A DNA stretch of 64,000 bases from NCBI RefSeq assembly GCF_001042905.1, contig NZ_JYLB01000002.1, forward strand, positions 124,001 through 188,000, written 5' to 3'. Every line of letters starts with the position of its first letter. Positions within the stretch are counted from its first letter, which is position 1. The position numbers were made by a program, and so were the translations under genes. This document shows positions 23,260 through 32,446 of this stretch, one piece after another. The notes under the pieces are model-generated. The model was not told the DNA's origin. It saw only the letters and a program-made list of their open reading frames with translations, and did not search any database. Origin of the DNA: Pseudomonas lini. Its GTDB lineage: Bacteria > Pseudomonadota > Gammaproteobacteria > Pseudomonadales > Pseudomonadaceae.

Positions 23260-23390
23260 TCGCAGTCGCCTATGACCTGGCCTGGTTCTGGAAGGTTGAC
23301 CCCGAACAGATGATGGCCAGGCCACTGGATGTGCTCCGCGAATCGTTGGAGCACGCGCAACGGATCAATGCGATGCAGCAGGTGCAGTGA
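22963..23390 (+). CDS. tail assembly chaperone, -1 frameshift fusion form
   Basis: After slippage at T-TTT-TTC (23220-23226) translation would continue as HECGVGAITDLIAVAYDLAW and end with INAMQQVQ at 23390, giving about 142 residues. The downstream frame has no good start of its own and overlaps the upstream gene, as in lambda G/GT and P2 E/E'. A short stem GTCGG/CCGAC (23238-23255) begins 11 bases past the slip site. The segment DLAWFWKVDPEQMMARP resembles the C-terminal part of such fusion products. Coordinates give the whole span; the protein changes frame at 23226. Confidence 0.75.
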
Positions 23391-24889
23391 TGGCAGACAC
23401 AGAAACGAAAGAGAAAACGTCGGTGCTGCTCACGGGCATTGACGAACTGTCACCCAAACTCGGCGCCCTGCGGGCAAAAGTCGAGAGCTTCAAGAAAAAC
23501 CTGGAGCAGACCGGCCTCGGCAAACTGGACATCAGCGGTTTGTTCAAGGGCGGTAGCGTGATTACGCCGTTCATGGATGCGATCAAGGCGTCCGACGCGT
23601 TCAAAGGCAAATTGACTGAGGTCAGCGAATCGGCCGAAGGCGTTGATTTGCCGAAGGCGCCGGCAAGCGCCACGCAAAACATGAATGTGTTCAGTCGATC
23701 GATGGAGCAGGTGTCGGTCGCGGCCAACACTGCCCTGCAGCCTGCCGTCGCTACGGTAACGGCAGGTCTTCAACCTTTGCTGGTTGGTTTTGGCAGTCTG
23801 CTCGATGACAACCCGAAGCTGGTCGAAGGGCTGGCGGCAGGTGCCATCGCGTTCTCGGCGATGCAAACGGCCGTGACCGGCGCGACGCAAGTGTTCGAGC
23901 TGATGAACATGGTGCTCAAGACCAATCCGATCATGCTGATTGCCATGGGCATTGCCGTAGCTGCCGGTTTGATCATTGCCAACTGGGAACCGATTTCGAC
24001 GTTTTTCGCCGGGCTCTGGCAAAAGGTTGTCAGTTACTGGGCGCCGATCAGCGGAGTTTTCTCGGATATTTTTGATCGAGTGAAAGCAGTCGTGAGCGCA
24101 GGATTCGATTTCCTCAAGGCGTGGTTTGCCTGGACGCCTTACGGAATGATCCTGAACAACTGGGGGGCCGTTGTCGGTTTGTTTGCCGCCATCTGGGATC
24201 TGCTCATGGCACTGACCGTGCCGGTAAAGGAGAAACTGCGCAGCCTGTTCGACTGGGTGCCGCTGGATGCGATTGCCGCTGCATGGGATCAGGTGCCTGC
24301 CATATTTTCGGGCTACTGGGAGTCAATCAAGCTTGGGGCTCAGGAATTCTTTTCCTATCTCGGCGGCCTGTTCACTTGGTCGCCCTTGGATGCATTGAGC
24401 GAAACGTGGGCATCTGTGGTTCAGTTTTTCAGTGAAAAAGCGGAAAAACTCCGGGCCATTCTGGCGCCGATCCAGGAGATGCTCGGCGGTAGCTTTGGTG
24501 GCTTTATCGCCCAAATTACCGGCAAGGTCGAAGGTTTCACCGAGGTGCAAAAGAAAACCAATGCCGAAGGCAAGGGTGAATTTGCGCCAGCAGCGGCCTT
24601 CTTTGGTGACGCGTCCGAGCCAGCCTCGAGCGCGCTGACGGCTCCCGGCAGTTTGCCGATCAAGTCGCCGATGCAGCCCGGTTCTCTGACACAAAACTCC
24701 AGCACCCTGATCCAGCAAACCGCCGCCAACAACCGCACGCAACTCGAAGGCGGCCTGACCGTGCGCTTCGAAAACGCGCCGGCCGGGCTGCGTACCGATC
24801 AACCGCAAACCAATCAACCGGGGCTGTCGCTCAATTCGCGCATCGGCTATCGCTCGCTGTCTCTGGGAGGTTCCAATGAACTGGCGTGA
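23390..24889 (+). CDS. tail tape measure protein
   Basis: The 499-residue protein sets tail length. It has a charged helical N-terminus (LSPKLGALRAKVESFKKNLEQ), a hydrophobic stretch (about residues 180-205, NPIMLIAMGIAVAAGLIIANW) and Trp-rich repeats (FAGLWQKVVSYWAPISGVFSDIFD, then WSPLDALSETWASVVQFFSEKAEKLR) typical of tape measures in Mu-like tails. It is the longest gene downstream of the chaperone, as expected. The ATG overlaps the chaperone stop (ATGA). Compared with full phage tape measures it is short, which suggests a short particle. Confidence 0.9.
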   Translation: MADTETKEKTSVLLTGIDELSPKLGALRAKVESFKKNLEQTGLGKLDISGLFKGGSVITPFMDAIKASDAFKGKLTEVSESAEGVDLPKAPASATQNMNVFSRSMEQVSVAANTALQPAVATVTAGLQPLLVGFGSLLDDNPKLVEGLAAGAIAFSAMQTAVTGATQVFELMNMVLKTNPIMLIAMGIAVAAGLIIANWEPISTFFAGLWQKVVSYWAPISGVFSDIFDRVKAVVSAGFDFLKAWFAWTPYGMILNNWGAVVGLFAAIWDLLMALTVPVKEKLRSLFDWVPLDAIAAAWDQVPAIFSGYWESIKLGAQEFFSYLGGLFTWSPLDALSETWASVVQFFSEKAEKLRAILAPIQEMLGGSFGGFIAQITGKVEGFTEVQKKTNAEGKGEFAPAAAFFGDASEPASSALTAPGSLPIKSPMQPGSLTQNSSTLIQQTAANNRTQLEGGLTVRFENAPAGLRTDQPQTNQPGLSLNSRIGYRSLSLGGSNELA

Positions 24890-26114
24890 CCGATTGTTGC
24901 CGGCATCCTTTCGCGGTGTCGGTTTTTGGGTCGATCAGGCGAAAACCCCGGTCGGCCACAAGGGCCAGTTGCACGAGTATCCACAACGTGACCAGCCGTT
25001 TTTCGAGGGCCTTGGGCAGCAGGCGAAGATCCACGATCTGACGGCCTTCATCGTCGGCGCCGATTGCCTGGAGCAGCGCGACAAGTTGCTCAAGGCGTTG
25101 GAGCAGGGCAGTGGTGAACTGGTCCACCCGTGGTTGGGGCGGATGCAAGTCAAGGTCGGTGAATGCGACATGACCCAGACCCGCCAGGACGGCGGGCTGG
25201 TGACCTTTGCCCTGAAGTTCTATCCCGATCAGCCGCTGCAGTTTCCGACGGCCACGGTGAGCACGCAAAAGGTGCTGCTGTTGTCGGCGGACACGCTGCT
25301 GGGCTCGGCGGTGGCGCGGTTCGAAGAGGTCATGATCCGGATCCAGGCAGCGCGGATAGGTATCAACAATCTGCGCAACAGCCTGACCGAGGTGTATGAC
25401 GTTATCAAGGAACAGCTCAAACCGTTGATCGAGGAGTACCGGCAGATCACGGCGCTGGTCAAGGCGGTCAAGGAATTGCCCAAGGAAGTGGCGGCGGAAT
25501 TCAAGGGATTGCTCGGCGATATCAAATCGCTCAAGGACTCCGCGAAGGAGGGTTATCGTGGCGTGATTGCCGACGTGTCCCAACAGCTCGAAGCCATCCG
25601 CAAGGCCGATGCGCCGAAGCTCACCACTGGCAAGGACACCACCGCCGCGGCGCAAGCCATGGCCGATCTGGTGCAGGACACGTTGCTGGTCAAAGTGGCG
25701 CAATGGGTCGCCTCGATGCCAGTGGCCTCGACGCCGGTGAAACTGACCTCGCAGCCGTCGCTGGATCATCAGACGCTGCAGCCGGTCACCCGTCAGGAAG
25801 TGCCGGTCACCGAAGATTTGCAGTTGTTGCAAAAGGAGTTGAACGAAGCGATCCAACTGGCACTGAACAAGGCCAGCCCCGCGCACTATCAGGCCATCAA
25901 CGATCTGAAGCAGAACTTGAATGCGCACCTCAAAGCGGTGGCGTCGTCCGGCGTGCGGCTGGTCAGTAAATCCTTTCAGGAGAGCTTGCCTGCCGTCGTC
26001 GTGGCCTATCGGCAATTCGCCGACGCGACGCGGGTCACGGAGGTGACTCAACGCAACGGTGTTGCCCATCCGGGGTTCCTGCCACCGAACGATGTGAAAG
26101 TTTCCGGGAAGTGA
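24876..26114 (+). CDS. DNA circularisation N-domain protein (Mu gpN-like baseplate protein)
   Basis: The 412-residue protein starts with MNWRDRLLPASFRGVGFWVD and continues GHKGQLHEYPQRDQPFFEGLG, the hallmark of the DNA_circ_N family; in Mu this protein (gpN) is a tail/baseplate hub component. A long helical middle and C-terminal part follow. It begins 14 bases inside the end of the tape measure gene behind GGGAGG. The family name is historical; a structural role in the tail is the better reading here. Confidence 0.88.
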   Translation: MNWRDRLLPASFRGVGFWVDQAKTPVGHKGQLHEYPQRDQPFFEGLGQQAKIHDLTAFIVGADCLEQRDKLLKALEQGSGELVHPWLGRMQVKVGECDMTQTRQDGGLVTFALKFYPDQPLQFPTATVSTQKVLLLSADTLLGSAVARFEEVMIRIQAARIGINNLRNSLTEVYDVIKEQLKPLIEEYRQITALVKAVKELPKEVAAEFKGLLGDIKSLKDSAKEGYRGVIADVSQQLEAIRKADAPKLTTGKDTTAAAQAMADLVQDTLLVKVAQWVASMPVASTPVKLTSQPSLDHQTLQPVTRQEVPVTEDLQLLQKELNEAIQLALNKASPAHYQAINDLKQNLNAHLKAVASSGVRLVSKSFQESLPAVVVAYRQFADATRVTEVTQRNGVAHPGFLPPNDVKVSGK

Positions 26115-26117
26115 ACC

Positions 26118-27161
26118 ATGAACGACATGGATAACCGGGTCACCCTGACCGTCGGCGGGCTGGAATACGGTGGCTGGAAAAGCGTGGAAATCACGGCGGA
26201 TCTGGAGCGCCAGTTCCGCACCTTTAAACTCAACATCACCTGGCAATGGCCGGGGCAGACCGTGGACAAACGGATCCAGCCCGGTGACGCCTGTGAAGTG
26301 CGCATCGGCCAGGATCTGGTGCTGACCGGGTATGTGTTCAAGGCCCCGATCAGTTACGACGGGCGGCAGATCAGCCTGAACATCGAAGGCAGTTCCTGCA
26401 CCCAGGATCTGGTGGATTGCGCCGCGACCAACCGCCCGAATCAGTGGCATGAGCAATCGCTGTTGAGCATCGTCGAAGCGCTGGCGATCACCTACAAGGT
26501 CTTTGTGGTCAGCGAAATTCCCGAGACCGCCCGGCTCAGCAGCCACACCATTGTGCCGGGGGAAACGGTGTTTCAATCCATCGACCGCTTGCTGACATTG
26601 TTCCGGGTGTTTTCTACCGATGATGCCCAGGGCCGGCTGGTGCTGGCCCGGCCTGGCAGTGGTGGCCGGGCCAGCGACGCGCTGGAGTTGGGCAAGAATA
26701 TTCTGTCGGCCAACGCGCCGATGGATTACAGCCAGGTGTTCTCCGAATACCGGGTGATCGGCCAGCACAAGGGCACGGACAAGAAGAGCGGGGCAGCGGT
26801 CAGCGAGGTTGAATCAGTGTCCGCCGACCTGTGCTACAAACGTCGGCGGGTCACGGTGATCAACGAAGGCATGCAGATCAATCCCGATCTCGCCTTGCAA
26901 CGAGCCAACTGGGAAAGCGCCACCCGCGTGGGCAAGGCCAAAGCCACCACCTATCAGGTGCAGGGCTGGCGGCAATCGAACGGCGATCTGTGGCGTCATA
27001 ACACGCAGGTCAGGGTCAAGGATCCGGTGCTGGGGTTTGATGACGACATGCTGATCTCGAAGGTGACCTACTCGCTGTCGGCGCAAGGTTCGGTCACCAC
27101 CCTGCAAGTCGCACCGCCGCATACCTTTGACGCCAATCCCGAGCCTCCCAAAAAGGCCTGA
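26118..27161 (+). CDS. baseplate hub protein, Mu gpP / P2 gpD-like
   Basis: The 347-residue protein begins NRVTLTVGGLEYGGWKSVEITADLER and ends with MLISKVTYSLSAQGSVTTLQVAPPHTFD, the pattern of Mu gpP-type hub proteins (contractile injection gp27-like fold). It binds the tube end and the central spike. It follows the gpN-like gene by 3 bp, the usual Mu order. Confidence 0.9.
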   Translation: MNDMDNRVTLTVGGLEYGGWKSVEITADLERQFRTFKLNITWQWPGQTVDKRIQPGDACEVRIGQDLVLTGYVFKAPISYDGRQISLNIEGSSCTQDLVDCAATNRPNQWHEQSLLSIVEALAITYKVFVVSEIPETARLSSHTIVPGETVFQSIDRLLTLFRVFSTDDAQGRLVLARPGSGGRASDALELGKNILSANAPMDYSQVFSEYRVIGQHKGTDKKSGAAVSEVESVSADLCYKRRRVTVINEGMQINPDLALQRANWESATRVGKAKATTYQVQGWRQSNGDLWRHNTQVRVKDPVLGFDDDMLISKVTYSLSAQGSVTTLQVAPPHTFDANPEPPKKA

Positions 27162-27177
27162 GCCTTACACCGAACCC

Positions 27178-27267
27178 TGTGGGAGCGGGCTTGCTCGCGA
27201 ATGCGGTTGATCATTCAACACTGAAGTCGACTGACCCACCGCTTTCGCGAGCAAGCCCGCTCCCACA
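27178..27267. repeat. REP inverted pair inside the tailocin operon
   Basis: The 24-base arms at 27178-27201 and 27244-27267 are perfect reverse complements (TGTGGGAGCGGGCTTGCTCG core). The element sits in the only sizeable gap of the baseplate run and matches REP pairs at 47344, 51646 and 61734. Confidence 0.85.
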
Positions 27268-27304
27268 CTCGACCGCGTCCGACCTGATCATTGAAGGAAC
27301 CCGA

Positions 27305-27814
27305 ATGAGCCTACTGACACGCCTCCTGGCGCGCGGCACTGTCGTGCTCGCCAACTCGGCCACCAAGCTTCAATCGCTGCAAATGCGCCTCACCGCCGGC
27401 GAAGTGAACGATGACATGGAGCACTTCGAACCCTACGGTTTCACCAGCAATCCGCTGGCCGGCGCCGAAGGTATCGCCACCTTTCTTGGCGGTGACCGCT
27501 CCCACGCCATTGTGCTGGTGGTCGCCGACCGTCGCTATCGCCTCCAGTCCCTGGCCGCTGGCGAAGTGGCGATCTACACCGACGAAGGCGACAAAATTCA
27601 CTTCAAGCGCGGGCGGATCATCGACATCGAAACCGCCACCCTGAACATCCGCGCCAGCAGCGCCGTGAACATCGACACACCGACCCTGACCCAGACCGGC
27701 AAGATCGTCTCCCAAGGCGATCAGATTGCCGGCGGCATCAGCCAGATCAAACACGTGCATGTCGGCGTTCAAGCAGGCAATGGTCAGACCGGCGTACCGG
27801 CAGGAGGGCAGTGA
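27305..27814 (+). CDS. baseplate spike protein, Mu gp45 / gpV-like
   Basis: The 169-residue protein (start MSLLTRLLARGTVVLANSATK) has the OB-fold-like central part (FTSNPLAGAEGIATFLGGDRSHAIVLVVADRRYR) and a C-terminal beta-helix repeat region (ININTPTLTQ-like: AVNIDTPTLTQTGKIVSQGDQIAGGISQ) ending in the HVHVGVQAGNGQTGVP apex motif. The histidine-containing apex is that of membrane-piercing spikes that bind iron. The ATG at 27305 follows GAAGGAA; an in-frame run back through the REP is not coding. Confidence 0.9.
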   Translation: MSLLTRLLARGTVVLANSATKLQSLQMRLTAGEVNDDMEHFEPYGFTSNPLAGAEGIATFLGGDRSHAIVLVVADRRYRLQSLAAGEVAIYTDEGDKIHFKRGRIIDIETATLNIRASSAVNIDTPTLTQTGKIVSQGDQIAGGISQIKHVHVGVQAGNGQTGVPAGGQ

Positions 27815-28212
27815 TGTTGATCAGCCAAAACCTGCATGCCGCACTGACCCGCTCAGTGCTGATCAGCCTGTTCACCTGGCGCCGCGCTGCCGATGACGAC
27901 GCCCTCGATGACGAAGAACGTTTCGGCTGGTGGGGCGACACGTTTCCCACCGTCGCCGATGACCGCATCGGTTCGCGGCTGTGGCTGCTGCTCCGGGTCA
28001 AGTTGACCCGACAAACCCAGATGGACGCCGAATTCTATGCCCGCGAAGCCCTGCAATGGCTGATCGACGACGGTCATTGCAGCGCCATCGACATCATTAG
28101 CGAACGTCTCGACGCCCAGCGCCTGAACCTGCGCACGGTCCTGACCCTGGCCGATGGCGAGCGCCTGGACATCAACCCTGATAACAGTTGGCAGGTGATC
28201 TATGCCGTTTGA
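27814..28212 (+). CDS. Mu gp46-like baseplate wedge protein
   Basis: The 132-residue product (FGWWGDTFPTVADDRIGSRLWLLLR in its middle) belongs to the GP46 family that corresponds to the T4 gp25-like wedge component. The ATG overlaps the spike stop codon. It overlaps the next gene by 11 bp. The position between spike and gp47 genes is the conserved Mu order. Confidence 0.88.
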   Translation: MLISQNLHAALTRSVLISLFTWRRAADDDALDDEERFGWWGDTFPTVADDRIGSRLWLLLRVKLTRQTQMDAEFYAREALQWLIDDGHCSAIDIISERLDAQRLNLRTVLTLADGERLDINPDNSWQVIYAV

Positions 28213-29245
28213 AACCCCTTCGCTGCCGGTGCTGATCAAGCGCACCCAAAGCGACCTGGCCAGTGATTCGCTGCGCCAGTCCGATGCGCAAGTGCTGGCC
28301 CGCACCCTCGGTGGCGCCGCCTATGGCCTGTATGGCTACCTGGACTGGATCGCCGAGCAGATCCTCCCGGACAAGGCTGATGAATCGACCCTGGAACGGA
28401 TCGCCGCACTGCGTTTGAACCAGCCACGCAAACCCGCCCAAGCGGCCAGCGGCAGCGTCAGCTTTACCGCCAGCGCCGGTGCCGTGCTGGATGTCGACAC
28501 CCTGCTGCAATCGAGCGACGGTCGCACCTACAAAGTGACCGCCGCACGCACCACCAGCAACGGGTTCAACAGCACCACCATCGCCGCGCTCGAGGCCGGC
28601 AGCCTGGGCAATGCCGAGACCGGTATGACGCTGATTCCGGTGCAACCGATTGCGGGTATCGTCGGCAATAGTTTCAGCGTGCTGGCGCCAGGTCTCAGCG
28701 GAGGAGTGGCGCGGGAAAGCCTGGAGTCGCTACGTTCGCGGGTGATCCGCTCCTACCGCATCATCCCTCACGGCGGTTCGGCGCAAGACTATGAAACCTG
28801 GGCACTCGAATGCTCGGGAGTGACTCGCGCCTGGTGTCGTGGCGGGTTGTTGGGGCCGGGCACGGTCAGCCTGTTCATCATGCGTGACGACGACCCGCAA
28901 CCGGTGCCGAACGACGAACAACTGGCCGAAGTTCAGGCCTATATCGAGCCTCTGCGCCCGGTCACCGCCGAGGTGCATGTGCAGCGGCCGGTTCAGGTGC
29001 CGGTGGTCTATCACTTGACGCTGACCCCCGACACCACCGCCACACGCGCCGCCGTTGAAGCGCAGTTGCGAGACCTGCATAACCGTGAAGCCGACCTCGG
29101 CCAGAAGTTGTTGATCAGTCACATCCGTGAAGCGATCAGCAGCACCAGCGGCGAAAACGACCACGTCCTCACCTTGCCTGTCGCTGATGTCGAAACCGAG
29201 CGCAATGAGCTGCTGACCTTCGGAGGTTGCGTATGGGGGGCATAA
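28202..29245 (+). CDS. baseplate J / gp47-like protein
   Basis: The 347-residue protein is a baseplate wedge subunit of the J/gp47 family: N-terminal TPSLPVLIKRTQSDLASD, the central GSLGNAETGMTLIPVQPIAGI stretch, and the signature ESLRSRVIRSYRIIPHGGSAQDYETWAL. It organises the baseplate ring and links the wedges to the tail fibre attachment region. The start codon ATG at 28202 lies within the end of the gp46-like gene. Confidence 0.94.
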   Translation: MPFETPSLPVLIKRTQSDLASDSLRQSDAQVLARTLGGAAYGLYGYLDWIAEQILPDKADESTLERIAALRLNQPRKPAQAASGSVSFTASAGAVLDVDTLLQSSDGRTYKVTAARTTSNGFNSTTIAALEAGSLGNAETGMTLIPVQPIAGIVGNSFSVLAPGLSGGVARESLESLRSRVIRSYRIIPHGGSAQDYETWALECSGVTRAWCRGGLLGPGTVSLFIMRDDDPQPVPNDEQLAEVQAYIEPLRPVTAEVHVQRPVQVPVVYHLTLTPDTTATRAAVEAQLRDLHNREADLGQKLLISHIREAISSTSGENDHVLTLPVADVETERNELLTFGGCVWGA

Positions 29246-29832
29246 GAACTGCCGCGCAATACCACGCCCAACTGCGCAGCCTGCTGCCCAGCGGCCCGGC
29301 CTGGGACCCTGAACGGGTGCCGGAACTCGAAGAAGTCCTCGAAGGCGTCGCCCAGGAACTGGCCCGCCTCGACGCCCGCGCCGCCGACCTGCTCAACGAA
29401 ATGGACCCGGCCGGCGTCAGTGAACTGGTGCCGGACTGGGAGCGGGTGATGAACCTGCCCGACCCGTGCCTCGGCGCTACGCCACTGTTCGATGACCGCC
29501 GCCTCGCGGTACGTCGCCGCCTGCTCGCGGTCGGCAGCCAGGCCGTCGGCTACTACCTCGAAATCGCCAAAAGCCAGGGTTACCCGAACGCCACCATCAC
29601 CGAACTGGAAGCCCCGCGCATGGGACGTTCGCGTTTCGGTGCGGCGCATTGGGGCACCTGGGAAGCGCAGTTCATGTGGACGCTCAATACCGGTGGGCGA
29701 TTGCTGCTGGGCCGGCGTTTTGGCGCCAGTTACTGGGGCGAACGCTTCGGCGTGAACCCGGGCTCGGCACTGGAATGCCTGATCCACCGCAGCGCACCGG
29801 CGCATACCAAGGTGCACATCAATTATGACTAG
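29233..29832 (+). CDS. Mu gp48-like (YmfQ/DUF2313) baseplate protein
   Basis: The 199-residue protein matches the DUF2313 family in its N-terminus (YHAQLRSLLPSGPAWDPE) and in ATDLLN-like helix (LDARAADLLNEMDPAG), with the C-terminal CLIHRSAPAHTKVHINY. In Mu-like baseplates it comes after gp47 and connects to the fibre. A CGGAGG site six bases in front selects the ATG at 29233 over a TTG two codons upstream. It overlaps the gp47-like gene by 13 bp. Confidence 0.9.
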   Translation: MGGIRTAAQYHAQLRSLLPSGPAWDPERVPELEEVLEGVAQELARLDARAADLLNEMDPAGVSELVPDWERVMNLPDPCLGATPLFDDRRLAVRRRLLAVGSQAVGYYLEIAKSQGYPNATITELEAPRMGRSRFGAAHWGTWEAQFMWTLNTGGRLLLGRRFGASYWGERFGVNPGSALECLIHRSAPAHTKVHINYD

Positions 29833-29843
29833 GGAGTAGAGGG

Positions 29844-30884
29844 ATGGATTATCCGAAAAGCGTACCCAGCGTCGGTCTGGTCAATAGCCGGTTCGTCGAT
29901 GAAAACCCGGTGGCCGGGACGCCGGGATCGTTGATCCCGGCAGTATGGGGAAACAGTGTGACCGAAGAGCTTCTGGCCGTTATTACAGCGGCCGGAATGA
30001 CGCCATCCGAGAATGTTAACGATCAATTGCTAGCGGCCTTGAAGACGCTACTGAATTTGGCCAGTCCCATGTCTTCGCGGGTGACAGAAGTATCGACATC
30101 AAAGGCGTTGATGCCAGAAGAGTTGGGGCTGGTACTGATTAGCGCCAGTGCGACGGAGACGACTATTACCCTGCCGGCAGCAAGTTCGTTGTCAGGTGTT
30201 CGGGATGTCGTTGTTCGACGGACCGACAACAGTGTTAACCGCTTGGTAGTACAGGCCTCAGGTAATGATCGAATCAAGTTCCACACTCACTTGTCGCCAA
30301 ACGGATACCCGTTTCTGGTTTTGATGGGGGCGGGTGATTGGTGGCACTTACGAAGCGATGGAGCGAGCAATTGGTGGCCCGTCGGGCGCTTCGATGCAAC
30401 GCCCTTGGGAAGGATTGTTCTTGAGACGACAACCGCGTTCAGTCCGGGTGGTTATGGCGCGTTGAACGGCAGAGAATTTCTTCGCTCCGAATGGCCCTGG
30501 CTTTGGGATCACGCCGTTCAGTCCGGAATGTTGCGTGCAGAAGTTGACCGCGCCGGAGGTTGGAGCAGTGGCGATGGGATCAAGACGTTCCGCGCCCCGG
30601 AAGTCCGGGGTGAATTTGTCCGCGTCCTTGATGAACAACGCGGTGTCGATACTGCGCGCGCAGCCGGCACCTGGCAGACGGGTACCAACATCACGGGTGA
30701 TAACGGCGCCGCTCCAGCGGTTCAGGGTATTGCCAACATCGCGACAGTAGGGGCTGACCCAACAACCTTTACCGGTCTCTGTTACTACGTATCAGCCACC
30801 ATGACCGAGAATCTGGGCAGTACTTACTGGGGGATGACTCGCCCCAGGAACATTGCTTATCCAGGTCGATTGAAACTCATTTGA
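29844..30884 (+). CDS. tail fibre protein 1 (collar-type C-terminus)
   Basis: The 346-residue protein starts with the anchor MDYPKSVPSVGLVNSRFVDE that recurs in two further fibre genes of this cluster. The middle resembles a trimeric shaft and the C-terminal part (LNGREFLRSEWPWLWDHA, then FRAPEVRGEFVRVLDEQRGVD) is of the phage tail collar type, ending in YWGMTRPRNIAYPGRLKLI. It should bind the target cell surface and so define host range. It starts 11 bp after the baseplate run and is followed directly by a chaperone gene. Confidence 0.88.
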   Translation: MDYPKSVPSVGLVNSRFVDENPVAGTPGSLIPAVWGNSVTEELLAVITAAGMTPSENVNDQLLAALKTLLNLASPMSSRVTEVSTSKALMPEELGLVLISASATETTITLPAASSLSGVRDVVVRRTDNSVNRLVVQASGNDRIKFHTHLSPNGYPFLVLMGAGDWWHLRSDGASNWWPVGRFDATPLGRIVLETTTAFSPGGYGALNGREFLRSEWPWLWDHAVQSGMLRAEVDRAGGWSSGDGIKTFRAPEVRGEFVRVLDEQRGVDTARAAGTWQTGTNITGDNGAAPAVQGIANIATVGADPTTFTGLCYYVSATMTENLGSTYWGMTRPRNIAYPGRLKLI

Positions 30885-30891
30885 GGTGCAT

Positions 30892-31464
30892 ATGGCTTAT
30901 TACTATTTAAATGAAAGTTCTCAAGAGTTAACCGGTCCCGTCGGGTTGCCGGTCATTCCTGGTATGGGCGTTGTATTGCCGGGCAATGCGATCGAGTTAC
31001 CGGAAGTTCTGCCACCCGCTGAAACCGGTTATGTATGGGTCTGGCGTAACGGTGCCGCTTCGCAACTGATCGATTTGCGCAACCGCCCGGTGTATCGCAA
31101 AGACACAGGTGGACTTCAATTCTGGTACGAGTTGGGTCCGTTGCCTGATTTCCTGACTGTCAAGCCTCGCCCCGGCGAATACTATGTTTGGCTGAATGAT
31201 GACTGGGCGCTGGACTTGGCTGCCGAACGAACAGGCAAAACCGCTCAAGCCGGCGCCGAGCGAGACAATCGTCTGCGTGAGATGGTTATTCGCGTCGCAC
31301 CGCTGCAATACGCCTATGAACTGGGTGAGGCCACCAATGTTCAACTGGCCGTTCTGCAAGAGTGGAAACGGTATACGCTCAAGTTGATAAACATTGAACA
31401 GCAACCGGACTTCCCACTGATCATTGACTGGCCAGCTTCACCTGTCAGCGTCGTAGCCGTATAA
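30892..31464 (+). CDS. tail fibre assembly chaperone 1
   Basis: The 190-residue protein ends in NVQLAVLQEWKRYTLKLINI, followed by QPDFPLIIDWPASP, the Caudo_TAP signature of tail fibre assembly proteins. It lies 7 bp after fibre gene 1, to whose product it is expected to be specific. GAGG five bases before 30892 supports this ATG over an upstream GTG. Confidence 0.85.
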   Translation: MAYYYLNESSQELTGPVGLPVIPGMGVVLPGNAIELPEVLPPAETGYVWVWRNGAASQLIDLRNRPVYRKDTGGLQFWYELGPLPDFLTVKPRPGEYYVWLNDDWALDLAAERTGKTAQAGAERDNRLREMVIRVAPLQYAYELGEATNVQLAVLQEWKRYTLKLINIEQQPDFPLIIDWPASPVSVVAV

Positions 31465-31549
31465 ATCCTGAAACTTATTAATAACTGGAAGTGCAGTCTT
31501 GTGCCGCCAGCACACGGCTGCCTGCAAAATACCAACGGAAGGATATACC

Positions 31550-32446
31550 GTGGATTATCCCAATAGCGTCCCCAGCGCCGGTCTGGTGGACGGCAAGTTT
31601 GTCGATGAAAACCTGATTGCGGGGACTCCGGGTTCTTTGATCCCAGCCAGCTGGGGTAACGGTGTCACTCTGGAGTTGTTGAAAGTCATCGAGGCTGCTG
31701 GCATCAAACCGTCAGAGGCTAGTAACGATCAACTGTTGACGGCGTTGCGCAGTAACAAGCTGTTTGTGACCGCGCCACAGTTCGACAGCGATCAGTCGGT
31801 CGCCACCACTGAATTTGTGACCCGCAGCGGTCTGCAGTTTTCAGGCTTCAACGTCTTTCCCGCGAGCGCTGCGCTGACCGCAGCCAACGTGGGCGGGGTG
31901 GCGAGTTTTGCCAGCGCCACGCCGATCACGGCGACGTTGCCGTCCATCAATGGACTTGCCCATGCCAGTACGATCCATGTCATCAACGCCGGAAACGGCG
32001 TGCTGACCATCAACCCGGCTGGTGTCGAACTCATCGAGACCTGTAACGGCACATTCGGGCCGGTCAAGCTCGGCCTTGGTGATTCCGCGCACTTCATCAA
32101 ACTGGGTAGCGAGTGGCGCCTGTATGGGGGCTCGGTCAGCGACAAGTACGCTTCGTCCTTCTCCGGCGTCTACGGCAACGTCGGTTACCAGAAGTATCCC
32201 AGTGGCAACATTGAACAATGGGGCGTTGGCACCACGGATGCCAATGGCGATGTCTATATCACTTTCCCGATCTCGTTCCCGACGTCTTTTTCTTCGCTCG
32301 TCGCCACCCATGTGGGTGGCGACGGGGCGATGGTCATCCTGGTCGGGGGCACCGGGACCAAACAGGGCTGCCGCCTGAAAGTCCGGAGTTTTTCCGGTCA
32401 GGTGCAGGCGGGATGGAGCGTGAATTATTTTGCAAAGGGCTATTGA
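31550..32446 (+). CDS. tail fibre protein 2 (gp53-like C-terminus)
   Basis: The 298-residue protein starts at a GTG (31550) behind GGAAGGA and shows the same anchor DYPNSVPSAGLVDGKFVDEN as fibres 1 and 3. From about residue 75 it diverges; the C-terminal domain (GNVGYQKYPSGNIEQWGVG, then YITFPISFPTSFSSLV) is of the Gp53-like putative tail fibre receptor-binding type. The same N-terminal attachment with a different tip implies an alternative or additional receptor specificity. Confidence 0.85.
   Translation: MDYPNSVPSAGLVDGKFVDENLIAGTPGSLIPASWGNGVTLELLKVIEAAGIKPSEASNDQLLTALRSNKLFVTAPQFDSDQSVATTEFVTRSGLQFSGFNVFPASAALTAANVGGVASFASATPITATLPSINGLAHASTIHVINAGNGVLTINPAGVELIETCNGTFGPVKLGLGDSAHFIKLGSEWRLYGGSVSDKYASSFSGVYGNVGYQKYPSGNIEQWGVGTTDANGDVYITFPISFPTSFSSLVATHVGGDGAMVILVGGTGTKQGCRLKVRSFSGQVQAGWSVNYFAKGY

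Noticed and set aside
24831..26768. A 645-codon open frame on the minus strand across the tailocin gpN/gpP genes
   Set aside because: Low-complexity His/Arg/Gln-rich translation typical of an antisense shadow; both sense genes are clear phage-tail families in one operon.
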